The position numbers and the translations under genes were made by a program. From Dawidia soli (GTDB lineage Bacteria > Bacteroidota > Bacteroidia > Cytophagales > Cyclobacteriaceae), in assembly GCF_018598185.1 (NCBI RefSeq), contig NZ_JAHESC010000008.1, forward strand, positions 1-64,000: 64,000 nt of DNA, read 5' to 3'. Within the stretch, counting starts at the first letter, position 1. Every line of letters begins with the position of its first letter. Below, piece by piece: positions 9,172 through 17,342 of this stretch. The notes under the pieces were generated by a model. That model saw only the letters and a list, made by a program, of their open reading frames with translations, searched no databases and was not told the origin of the DNA.

Positions 9172-12100
9172 TTAAAATCTTACCCAGATACTTATTCTTG
9201 TACCAGCGGCGCTTCCATCGGGATGAACCAGGTCGTCTATTCCCAACGAAACATTGCTCAGCTCGTTGATAAGTCGCAACCGTTCTTCTGTCAGCACCGT
9301 GCCCATGGACGTATGTTTTGGGAAGTTCTTTTCACGCAACTGGCGGGCTGCCTCCCGGCCGATGCCGTCGTCTTCGACAATGAACAGCACGCGCTCGGCA
9401 TCATACCGCACACAGATCTTCAGCAGCCCCTTGCCGGGCTTGTTATACAACCCGTGCAGAATGGCATTTTCTACGTAGGGCTGTATCAGCAGCGAGGGAA
9501 TCTCGATGTTTTCACTATCCAGCTCAGGGTCGACCTCCAGCACAAATTCGAATTTGCTTTCGAATCGCACCATCTCCAGGTTGATGTAGTGTTTTAACAG
9601 GTCCAGCTCGTCGGCAATGCTGATCTTGTCGTTGACCGAGTGGTTCAACACGCCGCGGATCAGCTTGGAGAATGTCGACAGGTAGTTGATCGCGTTTTGC
9701 CGGTCGTTCTTGGCAATGAAGAACTGTATGGAGTTCAGTGCGTTAAAAATAAAATGCGGGTTCATGACCGACCGCAGCGCCATCAGCCGGAGGCCCCCGA
9801 TCTTTTTGTTGGCTTCGGCCAGCTCGAGGTTCTTGCGGTTTAGCTCCTCCTCCTTCTGCTTGCGCTCGGTAATATCCTGGGCGTAGACCGATGCCCCGAT
9901 GATGCGGTTGTTTTCAATGATCGGATGCAACGAGGCAAGAATAGCCCGGCCGTTGAGGTCGGATTCCTCGAGCACCGACTCCCCGGCAAAGGCACGGTTG
10001 TACAACATCTTCCAGTATTGCACGTACTCCTCCGGCAGAAATTGCCGCGAGATATCCAGCACGTTCTGCCCCACCCCGAACTGTACCTGATCGGTATTGT
10101 ACTGTACCATTTCGTGAAACGACCGGTTCAGCGCCGTGATCTTATAGTGCAGGTCCAGCGACCAGATGCTCATGTCGGTGTTGTTGATGATGGCATCCAG
10201 CTTGGCTTCGTTCTCGATGATCTTTTCCTCCGCCTTTTTCCGCTCGGTCATGTCGCGCACCACCACCAGCATGTGATTTTCACCCGATAGCTGAATGCGT
10301 TTGGTCGTGACCGAACCAAAGAACTGACGGCCGTCCTTGCCGTGGAACTGCGTTTCCAGCGTCACCCCGCCTTCCTGGAAGTAGGACTCGAAGTACTTTT
10401 GCTTCATATCCTTGTCCACCCAGATCTCGAAGTCGGTGGACGACCGGCCGATCACTTCCTCGCGCGTATAGCCCGAGATCATTTCGATCTTACTGTTCAC
10501 ATCGATCAACACGAGGTCGTGCTCGCGGAAGATCATCATCAGGTCGGGGCTCAGATCGAAAGCCTTGCGGAAACGTTCTTCAGCAGCCTTGGACTCGGAT
10601 ATATCTTTGACCACGCTCAGCAGGTGGCCCTCTCCTTCGATCTCGATGCGGTTGCTGGTCACCAGGACATCGATCAGGCTCCCGTCCTTGCGCCGCCACT
10701 GCGTCTCCACCTGCGCATGACCGTTTCTGAAATACGTGTCGTAGAACTTCTCGCGGACCGACGGATGGATAAACAGCGCCAATTCCTGTACGGGCCTGCC
10801 GACAATTTCTTCCTTGCGAAATCCCAGTACCGTATACGCGTTGTCGTTCACATCTACCAGCACACCGTCGCGCTCGCGGTGTATGGACATGAGGTCGGGA
10901 CTAAAGCGAAAAGCCTTGGAAAATTTCTCTTCGCTGGAGCGCAGCCGTTCCTCGGCTTCTTTAAAATACGTTATGTCGTACGTCAGCCCCAGGATGCGGC
11001 GCACGCCGTAGTCTTCGAGCAACGGGTGCGCGGTGATCCGCACCCACTTATGATAACCCAGGGGCGTTTTAAGCTGTACAGTGATGTCGGACGGCCGGTG
11101 ATCCTTCAACAGCGTCGTGAACGACTGGCTCACCACGGCCTCGCTACCATCTTCGTAGAGCCGGTTCACCTCTTCGAAGTCGCTGCAATTAAAGGAAGGA
11201 TCGACACCGTAGATATTATACATCTCCGCCGACCAGAACATGGTCTTATGCTCGGCGTCGTACTCCCAGCTGCCGATCTTGGCAAGCTTTTGTGATTGAT
11301 TGAGGATAAACTCGCGCTCGGACAGCTGTCGGATGTTGATGTGCAGCTGGTCGTTGATCTGGCGCAGCTCCTCTTCCGTCGACGCGAGCTCTTCCTCGCG
11401 CACCTGCAGCGAATAGTTCAGGCTGCGCTGGTGTTGCAAGGTATCTTCCAGCAGGAGCTCGCGCAGGCGTTCGCGGGTTATATCGACCCAGCTGCCCACG
11501 GCTTTATAGGCCTTGCCAAACGGATCGCGCAAAAACGTGCCCTGGTCGATGACGTAGGCGATCTTTCCGTCGGCCTTTTTAAACCGGTAGGTATCAAAGA
11601 AGCTTTCTTCCGTCGCCATGGCGCGGTCGAAGTTCTGCTCGACGCGCTCGCGATCTTCTTCATGGATCCCTTCCACCCAGTCTTGCAGCCTGTAGGAAGG
11701 TTTGTTAAAACCAAACTCTTCCAGGGTCGAGCTGCCGGACATCCACGACAAGCGGTTGTTGGGTATATCGTATTCCCACATGGCCGCGCTCGAGAGCTCG
11801 GCGATCAGTTTAAAGCGGTTGCGTTCGTCTTCCAGTGTGCTCAGGACCTGCTCGAGCTTCTGCTCGCGCATCCGCTCTTCGCTCACGTCGCGCCAGCTGC
11901 CGATCACACGCTGCGCGATGCCGTGCTCGTTTCGCAGAAAGCGCATGGTATCGTGAATGACGTAATAGTTATTACCGGCACCGCAAAAGCGATACTCATG
12001 TACAAAATTGCTGCAGGCCGGGTCCTGCAGTGCCTGCTCGAATCCTTTTACTGCACGCTCGGCGTCGTCGGGATGTACGTTGTCACGCCAGAAGTTGGGT

Positions 12101-12315
12101 GAGATCGGATCTTGCGGAACGGCATATTTCCGCTTGTTGGCGGACGAAGCAAACCAATACGGATGCGACTTGTTAAAGTCGATCACCCAGATCGCCTCGT
12201 TAATGCTATCCAGGATGCTCGAGAACAACGTTGCATCCAGTAACGAGCTGAATTCCTTATCACTGATAGTCCCCAAGAGCCCACACTTTGTAACGAAGTT
12301 ACGGGCTAATTGCAA
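9172..12315 (-). CDS. Six-PAS LytS-type sensor histidine kinase
   Basis: The 1047-residue cytoplasmic kinase has no membrane segment. Six PAS domains can be read in order (about 20-140, 150-275, 335-450, 455-570, 575-690, 700-815), with a coiled coil between the second and third. The fourth and fifth are close tandem copies (SPDLMSIHRE versus SPDLMMIFRE). The C-terminal part (about 830-1047) is a His_kinase/HATPase pair of the LytS class with the phospho-acceptor segment SVMNPHFIFNALNSIQFFIA, N-box QPYVENAILHGL and VEDDGIGRE. The cognate regulator follows after 55 bp. Many linked PAS domains suggest integration of several cues; none can be named from sequence. Confidence 0.93.
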   Translation of the reverse strand: MQLARNFVTKCGLLGTISDKEFSSLLDATLFSSILDSINEAIWVIDFNKSHPYWFASSANKRKYAVPQDPISPNFWRDNVHPDDAERAVKGFEQALQDPACSNFVHEYRFCGAGNNYYVIHDTMRFLRNEHGIAQRVIGSWRDVSEERMREQKLEQVLSTLEDERNRFKLIAELSSAAMWEYDIPNNRLSWMSGSSTLEEFGFNKPSYRLQDWVEGIHEEDRERVEQNFDRAMATEESFFDTYRFKKADGKIAYVIDQGTFLRDPFGKAYKAVGSWVDITRERLRELLLEDTLQHQRSLNYSLQVREEELASTEEELRQINDQLHINIRQLSEREFILNQSQKLAKIGSWEYDAEHKTMFWSAEMYNIYGVDPSFNCSDFEEVNRLYEDGSEAVVSQSFTTLLKDHRPSDITVQLKTPLGYHKWVRITAHPLLEDYGVRRILGLTYDITYFKEAEERLRSSEEKFSKAFRFSPDLMSIHRERDGVLVDVNDNAYTVLGFRKEEIVGRPVQELALFIHPSVREKFYDTYFRNGHAQVETQWRRKDGSLIDVLVTSNRIEIEGEGHLLSVVKDISESKAAEERFRKAFDLSPDLMMIFREHDLVLIDVNSKIEMISGYTREEVIGRSSTDFEIWVDKDMKQKYFESYFQEGGVTLETQFHGKDGRQFFGSVTTKRIQLSGENHMLVVVRDMTERKKAEEKIIENEAKLDAIINNTDMSIWSLDLHYKITALNRSFHEMVQYNTDQVQFGVGQNVLDISRQFLPEEYVQYWKMLYNRAFAGESVLEESDLNGRAILASLHPIIENNRIIGASVYAQDITERKQKEEELNRKNLELAEANKKIGGLRLMALRSVMNPHFIFNALNSIQFFIAKNDRQNAINYLSTFSKLIRGVLNHSVNDKISIADELDLLKHYINLEMVRFESKFEFVLEVDPELDSENIEIPSLLIQPYVENAILHGLYNKPGKGLLKICVRYDAERVLFIVEDDGIGREAARQLREKNFPKHTSMGTVLTEERLRLINELSNVSLGIDDLVHPDGSAAGTRISIWVRF

Positions 12316-12357
12316 TTTTCCAATAGTCAGCCGCCGGTCTCCTTTCGGGAGGGACGA

Positions 12358-13110
12358 CTAAGCCTGGAGACGGGCCTGGCCCAGGTGGTTGGGAATTTCC
12401 ACGATGAACGTCGTGCCCTTGCCGGTGGCCGATTGCACGCTGATGGTGCCCTGCAACCTGGCAACAGCATCTTTAACGATGTACAGGCCCAGGCCCGACC
12501 CCTGCCCTTCGCTGCTGACGCGGAAAAACATATCGAAGATCGATTCCTGGTGCTCCTGCGCAATGCCGATCCCGTTGTCGGAAAAGCGGATCAGTGCCCG
12601 CTCGGTATCAACGCTGATATGCACGTCGAGGAACGAATCCTGGCGTGTGCTGTTGCGGTAGCGTACGGCGTTGGAGATAATATTGTTAAAGACCATGAAC
12701 ATGCGGCTGGCGTCTGAATAGAACGGCGCGCGGATGTCGATGTAGTGCGTGCTCCGTACGTGCTCGGCGCCCTCCATAAACCGCAAGGCTTCCAAGGACT
12801 CCTGCAGCAGGGCCGCGAGGTCTACTTCCTTTTCTTCCACATCGGTGCGCGTGTTGCGCGAGTATTGGATGATATCGGTGATGAAGTCATCCAGCCGGCC
12901 TACGCTCTTCTCGATCAGCGCCAGGTACAGATCGGTGTGCTTCTTTTCTGTATCAAGCTTGATCATGTTCAGCAAGCCCTTGACACTCATCAGGGGAGCG
13001 CGCAGATCGTGCGAGGCGCTGTACACAAAGCGATCGAGCTCGGCATTGACCCTTCGCAACTCCTCGTTCTGACGTTCCATTACATTTCCATTCTCCACGG
13101 TCCGATACAT
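12358..13110 (-). CDS. Sensor-less HisKA histidine kinase
   Basis: The 250-residue protein is almost only a kinase core. A short coiled coil (ERQNEELRRVNAELDRF) runs into the H-box FVYSASHDLRAPLMSVKG. The ATPase domain follows with N-box NNIISNAVRYRN, G1 FSDNGIGIA and G2 GSGLGLYIVKDA. No membrane segment or PAS domain is present, so it must receive its signal from a partner. The start used is the ATG at 13110; an ATG eleven codons inside is also possible. It lies 42 bp upstream of the six-PAS kinase on the same strand and could be co-transcribed with it. No receiver gene lies directly beside it. Confidence 0.9.
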   Translation of the reverse strand: MYRTVENGNVMERQNEELRRVNAELDRFVYSASHDLRAPLMSVKGLLNMIKLDTEKKHTDLYLALIEKSVGRLDDFITDIIQYSRNTRTDVEEKEVDLAALLQESLEALRFMEGAEHVRSTHYIDIRAPFYSDASRMFMVFNNIISNAVRYRNSTRQDSFLDVHISVDTERALIRFSDNGIGIAQEHQESIFDMFFRVSSEGQGSGLGLYIVKDAVARLQGTISVQSATGKGTTFIVEIPNHLGQARLQA

Positions 13111-13174
13111 TAGTTTAGTGGTTATAAGACTTGAGGGGTCTTTTGTGCTCCGGACATTCCATCCATCAGTATAT

Positions 13175-13203
13175 CAAAATATCTGCCAGGTATTAAGACC
13201 AAA
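13175..13203 (-). promoter_or_regulatory. Putative promoter of the sensor-less kinase gene
   Basis: On the minus strand TTTG (13203-13200) is followed after 18 nt by TATTTTG (13181-13175). This is close to the Bacteroidota primary-sigma pattern TTTG-N19-TAnnTTTG but one base short in the -7 box. The predicted leader to the ATG at 13110 is about 60 nt. Confidence 0.35.
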
Positions 13204-13419
13204 TTTTCAATGGTATAACCCGTTTTTCACAGAATGTTTTTATAACGCTGTGGCTGGCGTAATATTTTCTTCTGTCGTCAGGGATTATAATAGCTTCGAT
13301 ATAAGGTTGCTATGAGCTGTGGATCGCGTTGGAATAGGTATGCTCGCTTGCTGGCGCATACTCCGGCATTCCACCATGCCAATAATCTACTCATCAAGTA
13401 GGAAATAACTCCTTTTTAT

Positions 13420-13427
13420 TACTTTTG
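13420..13427 (+). promoter_or_regulatory. -7 promoter element (TACTTTTG) of the symporter gene
   Basis: The sequence is an exact TAnnTTTG match. It lies 20 bp upstream of the TTG codon at 13448 and would give a leader of roughly 14 nt, which supports that TTG as the start. No clear -33 TTG was seen. Confidence 0.45.
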
Positions 13428-13447
13428 AGCCTCTAAAGTAGATTCAG

Positions 13448-14857
13448 TTGCGTTCTTGTTCTCTATTCGCCCTTTTCTCCCTGCAGTCCTTTTTGGACGA
13501 TCTATCCGGCTACATCTGGTGGCCGGTACTGTTCCTGATCATGGGGGGTGGTTTGTTCTTTTTGCTCTATTCCCGGTTTATCCACTTCCGGCATATCAAA
13601 CACGCCATCGATGTGCTGCGCGGAAAATATGACGATCCGGACGCTCCCGGGCAGATCAGTGCGTACAAAGCGCTCTCTACGGCATTGGCTTCCACCGTGG
13701 GCATTGGCAATCTTTCCGGGGTGGCGACGGCCATCGCCCTGGGCGGCCCGGGTGCCCTCTTTTGGATGTGGGTCACGGCGATCGTCGGGATGTCGACAAA
13801 CTTCTTTACCAGCACGCTGGCCAGCCTCTACCGCGGCAAGGACAGCAACGGCGAATTGCAAGGCGGCCCCATGTATGTCATTCGCGAGGCCCTGGGCAAG
13901 CGCTGGCAGCCCTGGGCCGTGATGTTCTGTCTCTGTTGCATGGTAGGCGCTTTGCCGATCTATCAGGCCAACCAGCTTACACAAGCCATCTTCGATATCG
14001 GGTTCAACGCCCAGCCTGTGGGCGGTGTATCGGCCGGTACGAATAAGCTCTTCATCGGCATCGTGCTTTGCGCCATTGCATCGACGGTTATCGTCGGCGG
14101 TATCCAACGCATCGGCAACTGGGCGGGTCGGCTGGTGCCGGTGATGATCGTGCTGCACTTTGCTTCGGTGATGATCATCCTGGTGGCGTATGCCGACCGC
14201 GTGCCGCGGTACCTGGCCATGATCTTTGAGGATGCCTTTGCTGCGCATCATTATCACGGGCAACCGTTCCTCGGGGGGATGCTGGGCGGTATCATTATGC
14301 TGGGGGTGCGTCGCGCTACGTTCTCCAACGAGGCGGGCATCGGCACGGCGCCGATGGCGATGGGCGCGTCCAAAAGCTCGGCTCCCGTACAGGAAGGGCT
14401 GGCATCGATGCTCAGCCCCGTGATCGATACGATCGTGTCGTGCACATTGACCGCGCTGGCGATCCTGGTGACGGACGTCTGGCAGACCAGCCGATCATCG
14501 GGTATCACGTTAACCGCCGAAGCGTATGGAAAAGCCATGCCCCTGGGCGGACACTATGTGCTGCTGGTGTGTACACTGGTGTTTGGTATCAGTGCGTTGT
14601 TCTCGTATAGTTACTACGGACGAAAAGCATTGGCCTTTCTGATCGACGAGCGTTATAGCGCCGGCTATGATTACGTCTACCTGGCGATGATCGTGGTGGG
14701 CGCCGTGGCGTCTATGGAGACCATGCTCTACGTCATCGACATTGCCTTTGCGCTCATGGCCGTACCGACCATGATCACGAGCATGGTACTGGCACCGAAA
14801 GTCATGGCCGAAGCGCGGCGTTACTTCCAGGACGGGCGCCATAAACAAAAACGCTAA
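13448..14857 (+). CDS. Sodium:alanine/amino-acid symporter, AGCS family
   Basis: This is an inner-membrane transporter that takes up a small amino acid (alanine or glycine in characterised relatives) with sodium. The 469-residue protein is hydrophobic throughout, with about ten membrane helices. It carries the family signature STVGIGNLSGVATAIALGGPGALFWMW near residues 82-108, then GGPMYVIREALG, and later RATFSNEAGIGTAPMA. An in-frame stop lies three codons upstream of the chosen start, and the first usable codon is TTG at 13448, 20 bp after a good -7 box. The stop overlaps the stop of the convergent 481-residue gene by 4 bp, with no terminator between them. Confidence 0.93.
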   Translation: MRSCSLFALFSLQSFLDDLSGYIWWPVLFLIMGGGLFFLLYSRFIHFRHIKHAIDVLRGKYDDPDAPGQISAYKALSTALASTVGIGNLSGVATAIALGGPGALFWMWVTAIVGMSTNFFTSTLASLYRGKDSNGELQGGPMYVIREALGKRWQPWAVMFCLCCMVGALPIYQANQLTQAIFDIGFNAQPVGGVSAGTNKLFIGIVLCAIASTVIVGGIQRIGNWAGRLVPVMIVLHFASVMIILVAYADRVPRYLAMIFEDAFAAHHYHGQPFLGGMLGGIIMLGVRRATFSNEAGIGTAPMAMGASKSSAPVQEGLASMLSPVIDTIVSCTLTALAILVTDVWQTSRSSGITLTAEAYGKAMPLGGHYVLLVCTLVFGISALFSYSYYGRKALAFLIDERYSAGYDYVYLAMIVVGAVASMETMLYVIDIAFALMAVPTMITSMVLAPKVMAEARRYFQDGRHKQKR

Positions 14858-16299
14858 GGCTGTGCTTCGGGCACGATGGTAACATCGGCCGTATCGCCGG
14901 AAGGCAGATCGAACAGGTGCTGGTCGCGGATCGCTTCTTCTACCTTGTGCGGCACAAACTTCTCCCATCCCGGCTCGCCCTTGCGGATCATCGCCAGCAC
15001 ATTGTCGGAGATGATGTGCAGCTTGCGGGTGTCGGCATCGCTCACGTCCTCGAGCTTGTTGTTGTCCATGAGGTACCGGAACAGGTTCTTGAGGTTGGCG
15101 GGGAGCCCGTCCTCAAAATTCTTCAGCGTAAAGAGCGATGCGTCCGGACGCAGGGCCGGATAGACATACAGTTTGACATTGGTGCCGAACAGCGAGGCAA
15201 AGCACTCGAGTATACCGCCGCGGATGTTCTCGTAGGTCTTTTCATCAAATACCTTTTGCAAGGCGAAGATGCCCATGATGATACCGATCTTTTTACCCCG
15301 TGTGATCTTGGAGAGGTATTCCACCAGGCGGTAATATTCGAAGTAGTTCGAGATCATAACGTTCTGCCCCAGCGAGCAGAGGATGTCGGCACGGTGCAGA
15401 AAGTCTTTTTCATCGACCGTACCTTCCGAGCTCAGATCGTTCAGCGTAAGCTCCGAAAGCAGTACGATGTTCGAGCGGGTAACGTCGGGTTCTTGTTTAA
15501 AATGGCGACGCGAAGTCAGCAACATGTCGACGTTGACGTGGGTCGGCGGACGGAAGCGGCCGCGCAGCACCAGCACATTCTTTTTATAGAGCTCGTCCGA
15601 GGGCTGCATCACGTTGCCGTCGGGGCCGAACATGGCGGCCTTGGTCAGGCCGTTCTTCACCATCTTCAGCGCCATGAGGCGGTTGTCTACGTGCTTGAAG
15701 TCGGGGCCCGATATACGGAACATGTCGATCTCGATGCGGCGTGCCGTAAGCCCGTCGAGCAACGACATCAGCATTTCTTCCGGGTCACTCAGGAACATGC
15801 ACGAGTAGATCATGTTAACGCCCACGATGCCCAGCGAATATTGTTGCTGCAGCGGGTCGTTGTCGTGCATCTTGACGTGTATAACGCAGTCGTTGGGCTC
15901 GCTTTGCGGGTGCAGCTGAAACCGCAGTCCGATCCACCCGTGACCCTGGTTGGTACGCTCGTAGTTGAGCACCTCCACGGTGTCGGCAAAGGCAAAGAAG
16001 CGCGTGGTCTCGATGCGGTGCGGTAAACGCTCGGGCAGCAGCACGTACTCGTGGTCGAGCATGCGCATCAACCGGTCTTCACACACGTACCGGTCTCCTA
16101 CACCATAGATCGCGTCACTGAATTTCATGTCGTACGCCGACATGGTCTTGGCAACGGTGCCGGAAGCTCCTCCAACTTTGAAAAAATTGGCTGCTACTTC
16201 CTGTCCTGCCCCAATCTCTGCAAACGAGCCGTAGATCGCTTTGCTGAGATTGATACGCAATGCCTTCTCTTGCGTCGTTAATTTTCTGAATTCATCCAT
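14854..16299 (-). CDS. Conserved Bacteroidota protein of unknown function (often labelled nicotinate-nucleotide adenylyltransferase)
   Basis: The 481-residue soluble protein begins MDEFRKLTTQEKALRINLSK and contains YGSFAEIGAGQEVAANFF. From memory, this opening is strongly conserved in proteins of Bacteroidota and some other phyla. Databases sometimes name these proteins nicotinate-nucleotide adenylyltransferase or TonB-dependent receptor, neither of which fits. I see no nucleotidyltransferase HxGH motif, no signal peptide and no membrane segment. The N-terminal glycine-rich stretch is followed by MSAYDMKFSDAIYG. Function unknown. It stands alone, convergent with the symporter gene and divergent from the lipoprotein gene. 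Confidence 0.85.
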   Translation of the reverse strand: MDEFRKLTTQEKALRINLSKAIYGSFAEIGAGQEVAANFFKVGGASGTVAKTMSAYDMKFSDAIYGVGDRYVCEDRLMRMLDHEYVLLPERLPHRIETTRFFAFADTVEVLNYERTNQGHGWIGLRFQLHPQSEPNDCVIHVKMHDNDPLQQQYSLGIVGVNMIYSCMFLSDPEEMLMSLLDGLTARRIEIDMFRISGPDFKHVDNRLMALKMVKNGLTKAAMFGPDGNVMQPSDELYKKNVLVLRGRFRPPTHVNVDMLLTSRRHFKQEPDVTRSNIVLLSELTLNDLSSEGTVDEKDFLHRADILCSLGQNVMISNYFEYYRLVEYLSKITRGKKIGIIMGIFALQKVFDEKTYENIRGGILECFASLFGTNVKLYVYPALRPDASLFTLKNFEDGLPANLKNLFRYLMDNNKLEDVSDADTRKLHIISDNVLAMIRKGEPGWEKFVPHKVEEAIRDQHLFDLPSGDTADVTIVPEAQP

Positions 16300-16470
16300 A
16301 CGCTGGTCTCCACGCGGGCCTAAGTTACTTTTAATCGGCTACGGTTAAAACGAAAAGTGTAAAAAATAGCCGCCGTGATGCCGTCTGTATACTAACACGA
16401 ATTGTGCCCAAAAACGTTTCCAACCGTTCCTACGGTATTCGTGTCTATTACCACATAAACCTACTTACAT

Positions 16471-16863
16471 ATGGTAAAAATACCATTCATTCTTCGGCCG
16501 TTGACCGTTCTCCTGTTTTCTGCCGGAGTATTGGCCTGCGGCAGCGACGACGATACTGGATCCGCTTGTGACGACGGAAGTGACCGCGTTTGTGGTGTTT
16601 GTAATCCGGTAGAGAACCTGGCATGGCTTCGTGACAAAATTGCGGCGCTGGAAAATAGCGAAGAAGGTGATGAGATCACCCTTTACACCGGTACGTACGA
16701 GAATCGGATCGTTATTGTACAAGGCTCGTGCTGCGCGGCGTGCCTTTGGATGCCCGTGCTCTGGACATGCGATGGCCAGCGACTCGACGAGTCGACGTCG
16801 ATGCAAAACATTGCCGATCAGAAATTGATCTGGCACGGCAGCCACTGCCAGCGCTACGACTAA
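16471..16863 (+). CDS. Small cysteine-rich lipoprotein
   Basis: The 130-residue protein has an N-terminal signal with a lipobox ending VLAC, so Cys23 would be lipidated and the protein anchored in a membrane facing the periplasm or surface. An acidic linker (GSDDDTGSACDDGS) follows. Eight further cysteines sit in the mature part, in CGVC (41-44), GSCCAAC and later single sites. The pattern CGVCNPVENLAWLRDKIA resembles small Bacteroidota lipoproteins in which a CGV..P...L.WL segment starts a conserved domain of unknown function. The cysteines probably form disulfides. The stop directly abuts the stop of the convergent TerB-like gene. Confidence 0.8.
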   Translation: MVKIPFILRPLTVLLFSAGVLACGSDDDTGSACDDGSDRVCGVCNPVENLAWLRDKIAALENSEEGDEITLYTGTYENRIVIVQGSCCAACLWMPVLWTCDGQRLDESTSMQNIADQKLIWHGSHCQRYD

Positions 16864-17304
16864 TTATACCGGCTGTGCGAGGAATCGCTCCTTTGCCTGC
16901 TGTTTGATCTGATCCCAGTCGTCGGGCGGTGGCGGTGTGCCGCGATCGAATTCTTTCAACAACCATTGCACCAGCTCTTCTTTCATACCGAACTGGCGCA
17001 CGGCGTCTTGGCAGAACCGGATCTCATGCTCATCCACCACCTCGTCGGCATACACCATCAGCACAAGGTCGTACAGCAGGTTCATTTTATCATGGTGATT
17101 GTCGGGAACGTTGAGCACGTATTGCTCGTTGCTTTCCACGAGCTGTTGCACCTGGCGATCCTTCAAACCGTAGCGACGGCCGATCTTGTACAGCAACGCT
17201 TCTTCCTTCTCGTGCATATGCCCATCCACTTTCGCAAGCGCCAGCAGGTTCTTGATGTGATTCTTTTTGTACGAGAGGTACTGATGTTCAAAAAAGCCCA
17301 TCAT
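16864..17304 (-). CDS. TerB-like alpha-helical protein
   Basis: This is a 146-residue, all-helical, probably cytoplasmic protein. The core LLALAKVDGHMHEKEEALLYKIG and the second repeat-like LVLMVYADEVVDEHEIRFCQ give paired acidic loops typical of the TerB/TerB-like fold linked to tellurite-resistance and membrane-stress systems. Its real role is unknown. A second TerB-like gene lies at 43446. It sits between a convergent lipoprotein gene and the acyl-CoA synthetase gene, 38 bp downstream of the latter, and could be co-transcribed with it. Confidence 0.75.
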   Translation of the reverse strand: MMGFFEHQYLSYKKNHIKNLLALAKVDGHMHEKEEALLYKIGRRYGLKDRQVQQLVESNEQYVLNVPDNHHDKMNLLYDLVLMVYADEVVDEHEIRFCQDAVRQFGMKEELVQWLLKEFDRGTPPPPDDWDQIKQQAKERFLAQPV

Positions 17305-17342
17305 AGGCAGTGTCTTTTTGTTAGGTTCGTAAAAGCAGTATA

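Larger units (their letters stand above)
13111..13447. other. 337-bp divergent intergenic region
   Basis: This stretch separates the leftward kinase gene from the rightward symporter gene and holds promoters for both, annotated separately. It also contains an imperfect inverted repeat at 13331-13372. GGAAT pairs with ATTCC and GTATGC with GCATAC around a 12-nt loop, so it could be a transcript hairpin or a protein-binding site. No gene was found. Confidence 0.55.
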
